A stretch of DNA of 32,141 nt from Verrucomicrobia bacterium Opi.OSU.00C. Its GTDB lineage: Bacteria; Verrucomicrobiota; Verrucomicrobiia; Opitutales; PNEW01. The stretch lies in assembly GCA_002922725.1 (NCBI GenBank), contig PNEW01000015.1:1-32141 (forward strand). The letters run 5' to 3'. Below the pieces are notes generated by a model, which was given only the letters and a program-made list of their open reading frames with translations, was not told the DNA's origin and ran no database searches. This document shows positions 1 to 8,826 of this stretch, in pieces; position 1 is the first letter of the stretch, and every line of letters begins with the position of its first letter. Position numbers and translations under genes: made by a program.

Positions 1-1
1 A

Positions 2-391
2 ATACTTGTCTTTAAGGTATCTGGAATAGGACCCAAAATAGCACTTAGTATTATGAGTAAACTTTCGGTAGCCATCCTCAAAAATGCCATTGCCGCATCA
101 GATATTGAATTATTGGCAAAATGTCCTGGTATCGGCAAAAAAACCGCTGAACGGATCGTTGTTGAATTACGAGATTCAGTTAACGCTGTTACTACTCGTC
201 AACATCGCTATCACGGCAGTGATGAAAACCTCCATAAGATTGATTATCAAATTCAAGATGCAGTCATGGCCTTAGTCGCGTTGGGTTATAAAACATCTGT
301 TGCCGATAAGCATGTGAGAAGTACGATACGGGAACTAGGATCAGATGTAAGCATCGAAGCAATTATTCGTTCTGCTTTAGGTAAACTATAA
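2..391 (+). CDS. ruvA: Holliday junction helicase subunit RuvA (5' truncated by window edge)
   Basis: C-terminal two thirds of RuvA, the tetrameric subunit that binds four-way DNA junctions and loads the RuvB motor for branch migration. The reading frame is open from base 2, before the first ATG at 53, and begins with the first helix-hairpin-helix (VSGIGPKIALSIMS). The second helix-hairpin-helix (CPGIGKKTAERIVVELRD) follows. After a linker comes the small C-terminal RuvB-contacting domain (DAVMALVALGYK to SALGKL). The N-terminal OB-fold lies outside the window, so the ATG at 53 is internal and not the start. ruvC lies nearby on the opposite strand, and ruvB is not visible here. Identification is firm from the paired HhH motifs and their order. 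Confidence 0.93.
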   Translation: MLVFKVSGIGPKIALSIMSKLSVAILKNAIAASDIELLAKCPGIGKKTAERIVVELRDSVNAVTTRQHRYHGSDENLHKIDYQIQDAVMALVALGYKTSVADKHVRSTIRELGSDVSIEAIIRSALGKL

Positions 392-416
392 AGATAATAA
401 TAGAATATGTTTCATC

Positions 417-430
417 TTTGAGATCTCAAA
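417..430. repeat. Perfect 14-bp palindrome after ruvA
   Basis: TTTGAGATCTCAAA is a perfect palindrome 26 bases after the ruvA stop and about 55 bases before the next gene. It could be a dimeric operator for the downstream DUF5069 gene or part of a terminator. It has no loop and no following T-run, so an operator or chance is likelier than a classic terminator. Confidence 0.4.
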
Positions 431-485
431 CTCGTTAAATCACTCTTAAATTCCCTTATTTTCTTCTTAATATAATATAAATATT

Positions 486-932
486 ATGAATAAGATTTTA
501 AACACTTTGGCAAAAGACTTAATGAAGGAATATCCTCGAAGTCCTCATGAAACCTTGGGAGGTTATGTCATTGCTGCACGTATGCTAGATAAATGCAGGG
601 CATTAGTTAATGGCACCCTTGGAGAATATCGTTTTGATTGTCCGTTAGATAATTTCTTTTTAAGTTTTACAAGCATTAGCTGTACCTCTATTATGCGACA
701 CATTGAAAGTGGTGCCAATGATGAAGATGTAGCCGGATGGATCACGGATCATTCGGATCACTCAGAAGATACTATTAAGCTATGGAATCTTAAAATGCGT
801 CAAACTCGGGTGACTGACCTTCCAGTGCAATTACAGTTATTTCTTGAGGTTTACATAAGAGACTTTATTCCTAAAAATAGGCGCGTTTATACCTGGTTTG
901 ATGTATATGACATTGAGGAGGGACGTATATAA
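486..932 (+). CDS. DUF5069 domain protein
   Basis: A 148-residue soluble protein with no signal peptide or membrane segment. It resembles the DUF5069 family, recognised by the opening LAKDLMKEYPRSPHETLGGY followed by the ARMLDKCRA block. The family is of unknown function and is common in Verrucomicrobiota and Planctomycetota. The C-terminal part is rich in Trp, Tyr and acidic residues (WITDHSDHSEDTI, TWFDVYDIEEGRI). It stands alone between ruvA and the oppositely oriented ruvC, and starts at an ATG preceded by an AT-rich leader with no clear Shine-Dalgarno. The family assignment rests on remembered motif similarity. No catalytic residues can be proposed from the sequence. Confidence 0.75.
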   Translation: MNKILNTLAKDLMKEYPRSPHETLGGYVIAARMLDKCRALVNGTLGEYRFDCPLDNFFLSFTSISCTSIMRHIESGANDEDVAGWITDHSDHSEDTIKLWNLKMRQTRVTDLPVQLQLFLEVYIRDFIPKNRRVYTWFDVYDIEEGRI

Positions 933-993
933 AATACCCTAAAAAGCTGATTTTAGCCATAAAGTTTTCTTTTGTGAATATTTTAAACTCAGA

Positions 994-1009
994 ATGTTAT
1001 ATATAACAT
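994..1009. repeat. 16-bp palindrome between convergent genes
   Basis: ATGTTATATATAACAT is a perfect palindrome in the 219-base gap between the converging DUF5069 and ruvC genes. As RNA it could form a 6-bp AT stem with a TATA loop, which is too weak to be called a terminator with confidence. The rest of the gap is AT-rich with no visible gene. Confidence 0.35.
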
Positions 1010-1151
1010 CTATGAATAAAACGATTATCGATGGCTTGTTCTAATATGTAAAATTTAACTACACCCCTACTATATTCTTTTAATAATATAAATATTACAA
1101 ATTCATATATCTTGTGTAGCAGAATATAGTATAAGAGAGTTTTAATTATAT

Positions 1152-1733
1152 TTAAGTTCTGTATGTCAATGCATGACAAAGGGCCACGCTAGCTGCATCA
1201 GCCTCATCAAATGTTAATTCAGGCTTTACCCCTAATAGTTGGGCTACAGTCCGTAGTATCTGTTCTTTGCTCGCTCGACCATAACCGACAACAGCTTGTT
1301 TTATTCTCAACGGTGGATATTCTATTACAGGAAGACCGCGCAGTGCTACTGCAGCTATTGCAGCTCCCCGTGCTGCTCCAAGAATCTGAGCAGTTTGAAA
1401 ATTCTGAACATAAATTGTTTGTTCCACAGCAACGCAGTCTGGAGGATACTTCCCTATGACATCATCAATTGCTCGTGAGATAGCTCCCAAGCAATCTGCC
1501 ATTGTCAACCCGGAATGAACCTTAACCGTTTGTCGAAATAAAAGCTTTATTTCTTTGTTTCTACTGAACTGTAAAACTGCTAACCCTGTTGAACGTAAAC
1601 TAGGATCAATACCAAGTATAACCCCATAGAATTCCTTACTTAGCTTAAAATCGCCTTTATCCCAAACAAAATTATTTTGTTTTTTGCCTCCTATTTTTTC
1701 TTTCCAAAGTATTCTAGCTGATTTACGTACCAT
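1152..1733 (-). CDS. ruvC: Crossover junction endodeoxyribonuclease RuvC
   Basis: Resolvase that cuts Holliday junctions symmetrically after RuvAB branch migration. The RNase H-like fold is recognisable with all four acidic residues: D43 in LGIDPSLRSTGLAV, E104 in VAVEQTIYVQNFQTA, and D176 and D179 in TFDEADAAS. The conserved block GAARGAAIAAVALRGLPVIEY and the basic KQAVVGYGRASKEQ helix lie between them. At 193 residues it is longer than typical RuvC (about 160-180) because some 36 basic residues precede the first beta strand. No alternative ATG, GTG or TTG start is visible close to the domain, so the extension may be real. It lies 33 bases downstream of the cysteine desulfurase gene and is probably cotranscribed with it. 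Confidence 0.95.
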   Translation of the reverse strand: MVRKSARILWKEKIGGKKQNNFVWDKGDFKLSKEFYGVILGIDPSLRSTGLAVLQFSRNKEIKLLFRQTVKVHSGLTMADCLGAISRAIDDVIGKYPPDCVAVEQTIYVQNFQTAQILGAARGAAIAAVALRGLPVIEYPPLRIKQAVVGYGRASKEQILRTVAQLLGVKPELTFDEADAASVALCHALTYRT

Positions 1734-1766
1734 TATAATATTCTATATTAGTAGAATTTAATAATA

Positions 1767-2930
1767 TTAAATCGAAATAATTCGTGCTTTATTCAGACTA
1801 GATGATCGCATATTTAGGTCCTTCCAAACCCTTTTAAAGGCTTCACCTAACTCATGCCACGCTTTCCGTGAGGTATCACTACCCCCACTTATTCTTACAG
1901 TACGTTTTATTTCGTCAAAAGTGTACCCCATAGCCTTCAATACATGTGAAGGACCTTCCCTACCACTTGCACAAGCTGAACCAGTGGAAATTGCAAATCC
2001 AAGTTTATCTAATCTCATTACCCATCGTATATTATCGTGCTTAGGCAATATAATTGAAGCTGTATTCCATAATTGGTTTACACCCTTACCAATAATTTTA
2101 ACACCAGGAACTTCATTCAATAGAATATCTAAAAATTCATTTTTCCATAATTCTTGATTCGCTTTGATGATCTCGGAATTCAATAACTTACCTTCTAACG
2201 CAGCTATCATCGCCGCTATAGCTGGTAGATTTTCAGTACCACCACGATGACCAGATTCTTGTTCACCTCCATAAAAAGACTTAAAGTTAGCAAAACATTC
2301 AGATATTTTCAGAAACCCAACACCCTTAGGGCCACCAAATTTATGGCCACAACCTGTAAGAAAATCGCATTTCCCAAGGTTTTTTGGTGGTAATTTTCCT
2401 ATCCATTGTGAAGCATCACAGTGGTAAGGAATATTATTTTCATTACACATTTCTAATATTTCACGCCAAGGTTGAATAATACCTGTTTCATTATTTGCAG
2501 CCATAACAGAAATTAATGAATAATTCCCATTTTTAATTAGTGGTAATAAGTTTGGGGTCTCTATAACCCCAGCTGCAGAAACTGGAATAAAGTCAACTTT
2601 TCTCCCAAATGTCACTTCTGCAGCTTTGATTACGCTTGGATGCTCAATATTTGAAATTAAAATACGCGCATCCGATTTACTATTCTTGGCACAATAGTTA
2701 ATAAGAGTATTATTTCCTTCTGTTGCACCAGAATTAAAAATAATATTTTCCGTCTTAGTTTCCAGAATTGATGCCATTTGTTCACGTAATCCTTCAAGGC
2801 GGTTTTTTGCGCGTGCAGAACCAATATAAGGACCAGATGGATTTTGCCAATATTCTTGGTTAGAACTTATCCACACTTCTTCGGCAACAGAAGATAATGG
2901 AGATGTTGCATTGAAATCAAAATATTTCAT
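1767..2930 (-). CDS. Cysteine desulfurase (NifS/IscS family)
   Basis: PLP-dependent enzyme that moves sulfur from L-cysteine to an active-site cysteine persulfide for Fe-S cluster assembly or tRNA thiolation. Landmarks in the 387 residues: N-terminal YFDFNATSPL, cofactor-binding H97 in NIEHPSV, D172 in HCDASQ, the PLP Schiff-base lysine K197 in GHKFGGPKGVG, the RGGTENLP segment, and catalytic C320 in STGSACASG. The length is normal. No iscU, iscR or mnmA neighbour is visible, so whether it serves Fe-S assembly or tRNA modification cannot be told. The window's act operon encodes an Fe-S protein that would need clusters, but that link is only contextual. The same strand continues into ruvC. Confidence 0.95.
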   Translation of the reverse strand: MKYFDFNATSPLSSVAEEVWISSNQEYWQNPSGPYIGSARAKNRLEGLREQMASILETKTENIIFNSGATEGNNTLINYCAKNSKSDARILISNIEHPSVIKAAEVTFGRKVDFIPVSAAGVIETPNLLPLIKNGNYSLISVMAANNETGIIQPWREILEMCNENNIPYHCDASQWIGKLPPKNLGKCDFLTGCGHKFGGPKGVGFLKISECFANFKSFYGGEQESGHRGGTENLPAIAAMIAALEGKLLNSEIIKANQELWKNEFLDILLNEVPGVKIIGKGVNQLWNTASIILPKHDNIRWVMRLDKLGFAISTGSACASGREGPSHVLKAMGYTFDEIKRTVRISGGSDTSRKAWHELGEAFKRVWKDLNMRSSSLNKARIISI

Positions 2931-3020
2931 AAAAGTAAAGTATTGGCTTACAACAAGCCTAATACATCGAACAGTTTACATTATGAACTATCATCGTAAA
3001 GGTAACAGTAAATTTTGTCA

Positions 3021-3806
3021 TTAAAAATCAGGGACCCTTAATTCTTGTCCCACTCTGATTGAATGTGGGTTGGGAAGTACATCCCTATTTGCATCAAAAA
3101 TATCCCGCCATCGACCAGGCGTTTTGTAGAGTTTTATACTAATTCGGCTTAGTGTATCTCCAGATTGGACTACATAAGTTTCAGGACGTATTGGGGTATT
3201 AATAGCCACAGTTTGTTCAGCTGGATATGTCTCCTGGGGCGAAATATCTTTAATTACCTCAGGTAAAGGCTTCGTATGCGTAGTAATATGGTGCTGTAAA
3301 ACATTCAATTCATTTTTTGATTTTTCAAATTGTTGAATAGATCCAGCTAGATTTTTTTTAAGTTTTAAATTTTCAATTTTTAGCTGTTCAATTATATTCA
3401 TTAAATCAAGCCTTTCAAACTCTTCCTTAAAAGGTTGCCCCGGTAAGCTTCTTACAAAGTCTTTTTGAGCTGTTTCAATAAGTTGCCGCACAAGCTTCGA
3501 TTGTTTAGCATTTGGCTTTAGTTCAAGGTATTTACGAAAATGATAGATAGCAGCAATAGGATCTTTAATATGGGTGAGGCTTAGACGCCCTATTTCTAAA
3601 TGTGATTCTGCTGCATCATTGCGTTTATTCACAACCTTTAGAAACGCTTCAAGAGCTTCCTGTTTTCTTCCTTCCCGAAGTAGGCTCTTACCCCTGAGGT
3701 AATGCTTTTCTTCAACTTCTGATATGACTTCAATTTGTTGGTTAGAACAACTATTCAATATCGCGAGTAAAAGTAAGACAAAAATATTTATGAAATATGG
3801 AGGCAT
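3021..3806 (-). CDS. LysM-domain lipoprotein with TPR-like and coiled-coil regions
   Basis: Predicted envelope lipoprotein of 261 residues. The N-terminus is a hydrophobic signal ending in LNSC, a lipobox with Cys20 as the lipid-bearing residue. A helical TPR-like region follows (GRKQEALEAFLKVV, DPIAAIYHFRKYLEL), then a lysine-rich heptad stretch (LMNIIEQLKIENLKLKKNLA) that looks like a coiled coil. A Pro/Thr-rich linker leads to one C-terminal LysM domain (YVVQSGDTLSRI to VGQELRVPDF), which typically binds peptidoglycan. The ATG at 3806 is preferred over an upstream in-frame TTG at 3815. The design suggests a peptidoglycan-anchored scaffold in the periplasm or outer membrane, and no specific partner can be named. 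The T8 run at 3352-3359 does not break the frame. Confidence 0.85.
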   Translation of the reverse strand: MPPYFINIFVLLLLAILNSCSNQQIEVISEVEEKHYLRGKSLLREGRKQEALEAFLKVVNKRNDAAESHLEIGRLSLTHIKDPIAAIYHFRKYLELKPNAKQSKLVRQLIETAQKDFVRSLPGQPFKEEFERLDLMNIIEQLKIENLKLKKNLAGSIQQFEKSKNELNVLQHHITTHTKPLPEVIKDISPQETYPAEQTVAINTPIRPETYVVQSGDTLSRISIKLYKTPGRWRDIFDANRDVLPNPHSIRVGQELRVPDF

Positions 3807-4153
3807 AAAATTCAAATATATTGTATCCTTATGGTAAAGTCGTCTCTGAGATATTGTTTATTAAAAGTGTAAGTTTTTCTAGAGTAAATGACATACAATC
3901 TTGATTACAGCACATATTGCCTTCATTCATTGATAACCTAAAGATATAAAACTATTAGACAATCTGATTATTCTTAGCCTCTAAATAACAAATTATTCGG
4001 GTAATTACATGGTCATTTTGTATTGTCATTACCTTGTACGACGAGAACAAAAGTTTGCAGATATCGCATTTAGCTAATTAAAATAAGAAAATAGGTAATT
4101 CAAGATTTCATATGCCTAAAATAAGCATATGTGATATGTAAAAAGTAGACCTT
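3807..4153. other. Gene-free spacer (347 bases)
   Basis: AT-rich spacer between the aldo/keto reductase and the LysM lipoprotein genes, both on the minus strand. It should contain the end of the sugar-ABC transcription unit and the promoter of the lipoprotein gene. Apart from the hairpin at 4109-4131, no RNA gene, repeat or credible short ORF was seen. Confidence 0.5.
4109..4131 (-). terminator. Possible hairpin terminator after the aldo/keto reductase
   Basis: CATATGC and GCATATG form a perfect 7-bp inverted repeat with a 9-base loop, starting 23 bases past the stop codon of the minus-strand aldo/keto reductase gene. The position fits the end of the sugar-ABC operon. The stem is AT-rich and no strong T-run follows, so this is tentative. 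Confidence 0.35.
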
Positions 4154-5164
4154 CTATTTATCAGTACCCCAATTTGACATCTCTTCTCTTAAATCAGCAT
4201 CAAGGCCCATTTCAAGAGCATTAATAGCATTGTCAATATGTTCTATTTTGCGTGCTCCAATAAGGGTACTTGTAACACAAGGATTTGTCATGACCCATGC
4301 CATTGCTAACTGGACCATAGGAACTTCCATTTCCTCAGCTTTTTTGCGTAGCTGATCCAGCATCTTGAAGTTATGGTCATTAAAATATATATCAGCATGG
4401 CCAGGAGAAATGGCAAACCGTGTGCCTTTTGGTAGTTTTTCTTTGTTAGGTGAATACTTACCTGCAAGAAATCCGGCGGCTAAAGGACTATAAGGTATTG
4501 TAGATATTTCTTCTTTTAAGCATAATGGCAAAAGCTCTTCTTCATACCTGCGGTCCCCTAAACTATATGGTGGTTCTGTAATTTCAAAACGCACCCACCC
4601 TTTCTTTTCACTAACTTCTAGTGATTCTTTTAACATTTCAGCAGTAAAATTACTACACCCAATCGTTTTTACTTTTCCTGCTTCTACCAGTTCATTTAAG
4701 GCCTCAAGAGTTTCAGAGATTGGAACATTTTCATCAAAGTTATGAAGCATATATATTTCAACGCTATCTACTCCAAGTCTTTCAAGACTAGCTGTTACTT
4801 TTCGGTGAATGTTTTCAGGGTGATTATTACCTCCGCTTACTTTGGTGCAAATAATCATTTCATCTCTACAACCACGATCTTTCATCCATCTAGAAAGTAT
4901 TTTTTCAGAAGAATACATTTCAGTAGTTACTTCTCTCGTATCATCAATACCGAACCATTTCTTGCGATTTTCTTTAGCATTTCCTCCACCATACAATTCA
5001 GCGGTATCATACAATTTTATACCATTTTCCATCGCGTAATCGAGTATCTTCCATGAAGTCTCTTCGTCTATTTCTCTTCCAAAAGTCACACATCCCAAAC
5101 TAATTGAACTCATCATTAATTCCGTACGACCAATCTTTTTATCTATTAATTTAAATTTTTCCAT
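4154..5164 (-). CDS. Aldo/keto reductase
   Basis: NADPH-dependent (beta/alpha)8 oxidoreductase that reduces aldehydes or ketones, or oxidises sugars, in the cytoplasm. The catalytic tetrad is complete: D53 and Y58 in LYDTAELYGGG, K108 in IICTKVSGG and H141 in YMLHNFDE. The cofactor end of the barrel is seen in KTIGCSNFT, PYSPLAAGFLAGKYS and the final TLIGARKIEHIDNAI. Length 336 is normal, and it resembles the YajO/Tas/GPR-like clade more than the short AKRs. It follows the sugar ABC permease by 84 bases on the same strand with no terminator seen between them. It may therefore act on the imported sugar, but the substrate is not deducible. Confidence 0.93.
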   Translation of the reverse strand: MEKFKLIDKKIGRTELMMSSISLGCVTFGREIDEETSWKILDYAMENGIKLYDTAELYGGGNAKENRKKWFGIDDTREVTTEMYSSEKILSRWMKDRGCRDEMIICTKVSGGNNHPENIHRKVTASLERLGVDSVEIYMLHNFDENVPISETLEALNELVEAGKVKTIGCSNFTAEMLKESLEVSEKKGWVRFEITEPPYSLGDRRYEEELLPLCLKEEISTIPYSPLAAGFLAGKYSPNKEKLPKGTRFAISPGHADIYFNDHNFKMLDQLRKKAEEMEVPMVQLAMAWVMTNPCVTSTLIGARKIEHIDNAINALEMGLDADLREEMSNWGTDK

Positions 5165-5248
5165 ATTTATTAGCTATTTATCTTTTATTTAAAGTTAATT
5201 AAATTTTAAGCTGTCAATTTAAAATTTAAAATTACAATTTATTAGTTA

Positions 5249-6221
5249 TCACAAATTAAATTGCCGCTGACGTAGTCGATCAAGACCTACGGCAAAAACT
5301 ATTACCAAGCCAATAATAATTTCTTGAACATAGTTTGGCCACCCTATTTGATCTGAACCGTTTCGTAAAGTGGCCATTATTAAAGCGCCAATAACGGCAC
5401 CGAAGACACTTCCAGTTCCACCACTTAAGCTAGCCCCTCCAATTACCACTGCTGCTATTACATCTAGCTCGAGTCCCATAGCAACAGTCGGGTCTCCCTG
5501 CTGTAATCGAGACAATTGCATAATCCCTGCAAGACCATAAAGTAATCCCGCAAAAAAAATATACCCTAAGTTTTGTAAGTTCCGTGCGTATACCACAAAG
5601 ACGAGCTGTTGCTTCATTAGAACCAATTGCGTAAATATGTCGGCCAAAAACTGTTTTATTCATCACAATACTAATAAAAGCAGCCATAAGAAGTGCCACC
5701 ACCACACCAATTGGTGGGACCCATAATGGTATCTCATAACCTCCAAATTGTGCCGGATTATTCATAAGATAGTTAATTGATGATCCGGGATCATAATTAA
5801 CCGTTTGGTTCTTACCCAGCCACTTAGAAGCTCCACGTGCAACTCCCATCATCCCTAATGTTACAATGAAAGGATTCATTTTAAAGCCGGCAATTATACC
5901 CCCATTAATAAGCCCAAATACTCCACCTCCTATGATGGCCAGCAAAAAGACTAAGGGTATTGTTAATCCTTCTAAAACTGCATAAGCACCTAGTACGCTG
6001 GTAAAAGCAACAACAGCACCGACACTCAAATCTATACCTCCACTAACAATTATTTTTGTCATCCCAAGGGCGGCTATTGTTACGATAACCGTTTGAGTTA
6101 AAATGATAGATACATTATTGGGGGTTAAAAATCCACGTGTTTGTGAAAACAGTAATATAACAAGAAGAAGCCCCATAACAGGACCAAAAATTGGAAATTT
6201 TGCTAAAATTTTACTTTTCAT
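5249..6221 (-). CDS. Sugar ABC transporter permease, RbsC-like (one frameshift)
   Basis: Inner-membrane permease of a CUT2-type (ribose/xylose/galactose-like) importer. The N-terminal part runs from 6221 and carries the family signature MTKIIVSGGIDLSVGAVVAF and KMNPFIVTLGMMGVARG. The frame is lost after GIRTELTKLRVYFF at an A8 run (T8 on the coding strand, 5552-5559). With seven T's instead of eight it continues as AGLLYGLAGIMQ, then ELDVIAAVVIGGASLSGGTG, to the stop at 5249, giving 323 residues, the normal size. As read, the first piece ends at 5430. Everything outside the run looks constrained. It lies between the ATPase gene (40 bases upstream) and the aldo/keto reductase. Sequencing error, recent inactivation and slippage-tolerant expression all remain possible. 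Confidence 0.88.
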
Positions 6222-6261
6222 ATTTTCCTAATTCCAGTGGAGTGTAAGCTTAATCATCATT

Positions 6262-7752
6262 TTACTGCCCAATAGCAGTACTTAAAATTTCATTTTCACT
6301 CCATTCTTTAGCGGGTTTTGAATCTTCCATTACCCCACGACACATTACACCAATTGTATCGCATATTCCTATTAGCTCTGGGATGTAGGAACTTATAAAT
6401 ATTACTGATTTCCCTTCCATTGCTAATTCACATATAATTTTATAAATCTGGGTTTTACTAGCTATATCAATACCCCGAGTAGGCTCATCAAGTAAGTAAA
6501 TATCTGCGTCGTGAAGTAATAATCGACCTAATGAAATTTTTTGCTGATTACCACCAGAAAGCTTATTCACTGATTGTGTTAGTTCGGTTATTTTAATATC
6601 TAGGCGATCAACCATTCGTCTAGCAGACGAATATTGTCTAACTCTGTCAATAAGCCCCCAGCGAGTAAAATTCTTATAGGTAGTAGTTGTAATATTTTCA
6701 GCAACATTTCTATTTAACATAAGACCTTCATCTTTACGGTTTTCACTTAAAAATCCTAACCCATCATTAAGACGTCTTTGAGGAATTGAATAGGTTTTTT
6801 CATTACCCTGAATAAAAAGATTCCCTTTTTTAACATCATCAAGACCAAAGCATACACGTAATGTCTCTGTTCTACCTGCCCCAATAAGTCCGGCGATTCC
6901 AAATATTTCACCTTTGTGCAACTTTAAATTCACGCAACGTGGCTTACTCAAACCTGCTAAATTACTAATTTCCATTACAGGTTTCCCAATTGCATGAGGT
7001 CTTTGAGGAAATACTTCATTAATCTTTCTTCCCACCATAAGATGAATTAATTCGGGAAATGTAACATCATCCATTACCCCACTTCCAACTGTAGAACCAT
7101 CACGTAGTACAGTGTATCGATCAGCTATCTCTTGGCATTCTTCTAAAAAATGACTGATATAAATAATACTAGTACCTTCATCACGGAGTTTTTTTATTAT
7201 GGAAAAGAGGGTGGTTACATCAATTTTAGTTAGACTACTCGTGGGTTCATCCATAATCAAAAGATCTACCGAGCCAAGAGTAGCCCGTGCGATCTCTATA
7301 ACCTGCTGCTCAGCTAGAGAAAGGAGATAAACAGGCTTACTAAGAGGTAGATGGTGATGGTTTAGTTTATCAATTGCCTCTTGAGCCAATTTATGACGTC
7401 TAACAGTATTCAACCAACCAAAGTCATTTGGTTCTTCACCTAGCATAATATTTTCTTCCACACTTAAATGAGGTGCTAGGTTTAACTCTTGATAAATCAT
7501 TACGATTCCCGCTTTCCGCGAGTCCAAAGGGTTGCTAGGAACAAATGGTTTACCTTCAAATATAATTTCACCACAATCTGGTGAATGTGCACCACTTAGT
7601 ATTTTCATGAGTGTACTCTTTCCTGCTCCATTTTCTCCAATCAAAGCGTGAACTTCACCCGGTTTTATTTCAAAATTCACATTGTTTAATGCCTGAGTCG
7701 GGCCAAATTGTTTGCAGACTCCACACATTCTCAAACGTACTGAATTTTTCAT
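6262..7752 (-). CDS. Sugar ABC transporter ATPase, two fused nucleotide-binding domains (RbsA/MglA-like)
   Basis: Cytoplasmic ATPase of the CUT2 importer, 496 residues with two ABC domains in tandem. The first has Walker A GENGAGKST (39-47), a signature of the form LSLAEQQVIEIARA and Walker B LLIMDEPTSSLT. The second has the degenerate Walker A typical of this family (GLIGAGRTET), signature LSGGNQQKISLGR and Walker B YLLDEPTRGID. This pairing of one canonical and one degenerate site is the hallmark of RbsA/MglA/XylG proteins. It sits between the binding-protein gene (66 bases upstream) and the permease gene, the usual operon order. The exact sugar is not deducible from the ATPase. Confidence 0.95.
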   Translation of the reverse strand: MKNSVRLRMCGVCKQFGPTQALNNVNFEIKPGEVHALIGENGAGKSTLMKILSGAHSPDCGEIIFEGKPFVPSNPLDSRKAGIVMIYQELNLAPHLSVEENIMLGEEPNDFGWLNTVRRHKLAQEAIDKLNHHHLPLSKPVYLLSLAEQQVIEIARATLGSVDLLIMDEPTSSLTKIDVTTLFSIIKKLRDEGTSIIYISHFLEECQEIADRYTVLRDGSTVGSGVMDDVTFPELIHLMVGRKINEVFPQRPHAIGKPVMEISNLAGLSKPRCVNLKLHKGEIFGIAGLIGAGRTETLRVCFGLDDVKKGNLFIQGNEKTYSIPQRRLNDGLGFLSENRKDEGLMLNRNVAENITTTTYKNFTRWGLIDRVRQYSSARRMVDRLDIKITELTQSVNKLSGGNQQKISLGRLLLHDADIYLLDEPTRGIDIASKTQIYKIICELAMEGKSVIFISSYIPELIGICDTIGVMCRGVMEDSKPAKEWSENEILSTAIGQ

Positions 7753-7818
7753 TTTTCTAATTTCAACATGCTAACTTAACTTCAGGCATGTAGTATTATG
7801 AAGTAATCAAAAGATTTC

Positions 7819-8826
7819 TTATTTTTTATCTATGTATTCCTCAAGAGGAGGGAAGAGCAGTTTTTGTATATTTTCATTTTTTAAATTATATGGCGTTACA
7901 AGTGTAGCACCAGTATCAACACGTTTTTCAACCGATTTACCCGCCAGATGCTGAACCATTAAACTTACCGCGGAGTACCCCATTTTAAATGGATCTTGAA
8001 TTATGATGCCTTGTAGATCACCTGAGATAACTCCTTGAACATTTTGATCCCCTCCATCAAAACCTACAAATTTAACATCCCCATCAGCTCGCCCAATAGA
8101 ACGTAAAGCTAATAACATTCCATTCGTTGAAGACTCATTTGGCATAAATATTCCATCTAATTCGTCCCCGTAGCGATTGAGGATATTTTGAGAAGCAGAA
8201 TATGCGGTATCACGAGTAGCACCCGAATATTTATCTTCCGATAAAATTTTTATTTCAGGAAATTGAGCGATTACATCGAGAAATCCTTTTTCCCGTTCGG
8301 TCGAGCTTGCCGATCCCACCATATATCGCAACATTATTACTTTACCTCTACCACCAAGAAGTTTCACTAGGTATTCACCTGCCATTACACCGCCCCTATA
8401 ATTATCTGTTGCGGCAAAGCTAACAATTCCATCATATTCAAGTCCAGAGTCAAAAATCACAGTTGGAATTCCTGCTCTTTCTGCTTTTATTACTGGGGCA
8501 ACTAAAGCCTTACTGTCCAATGGTGCTAGAACGATACCGTCGACTTTTTGTCCTATAAAATTCTCGACAACATTGATCTGTGCAGATCGATCATCTTCTT
8601 TCAAAGGTCCTTTCCAAATAATTTCTACTTGAACTCCTGAAGAAATGAATTCATTCTGCGCTTTAATTGCTCCAGCATGGATAGATTTCCAAAATACATG
8701 AGTCGTTCCTTTGGGTATAACAGCGATACGATAGATATCAATATTTTCCCTTTGAAAAGAGCAACTATTCACAAGGATTCCTACTAAAATAACAACTATG
8801 AAACGCAAATACATAATTTGACTCAT
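7819..8826 (-). CDS. Sugar-binding lipoprotein of the CUT2 ABC transporter
   Basis: Periplasmic binding protein of the ribose/galactose-binding type (Peripla_BP_4), probably lipid-anchored. The N-terminus is a hydrophobic signal ending VNSC with Cys22 as the lipidation site. The mature part shows the family pattern: YRIAVIPKGTTHVFWKSIHA at the start, a VDGIVLAPLDSKALV loop, AGIPTVIFDSGL, FAATDNYRGGVMAGEYL, and later MPNESSTNGMLLALR and KFVGFDGGDQNVQGV. These segments line the sugar site in homologues. Length 335 is typical. It is the first gene of the operon, and an inverted repeat at 8920-8957 lies in its leader region. Substrate unknown; a pentose or hexose is likely. Confidence 0.92.
   Translation of the reverse strand: MSQIMYLRFIVVILVGILVNSCSFQRENIDIYRIAVIPKGTTHVFWKSIHAGAIKAQNEFISSGVQVEIIWKGPLKEDDRSAQINVVENFIGQKVDGIVLAPLDSKALVAPVIKAERAGIPTVIFDSGLEYDGIVSFAATDNYRGGVMAGEYLVKLLGGRGKVIMLRYMVGSASSTEREKGFLDVIAQFPEIKILSEDKYSGATRDTAYSASQNILNRYGDELDGIFMPNESSTNGMLLALRSIGRADGDVKFVGFDGGDQNVQGVISGDLQGIIIQDPFKMGYSAVSLMVQHLAGKSVEKRVDTGATLVTPYNLKNENIQKLLFPPLEEYIDKK

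Noticed and set aside
997-1179. A 60-codon minus-strand frame between DUF5069 and ruvC
   Set aside because: Low-complexity Ile/Leu-rich translation typical of AT-rich spacer; it overlaps the ruvC end and has no supporting signal.
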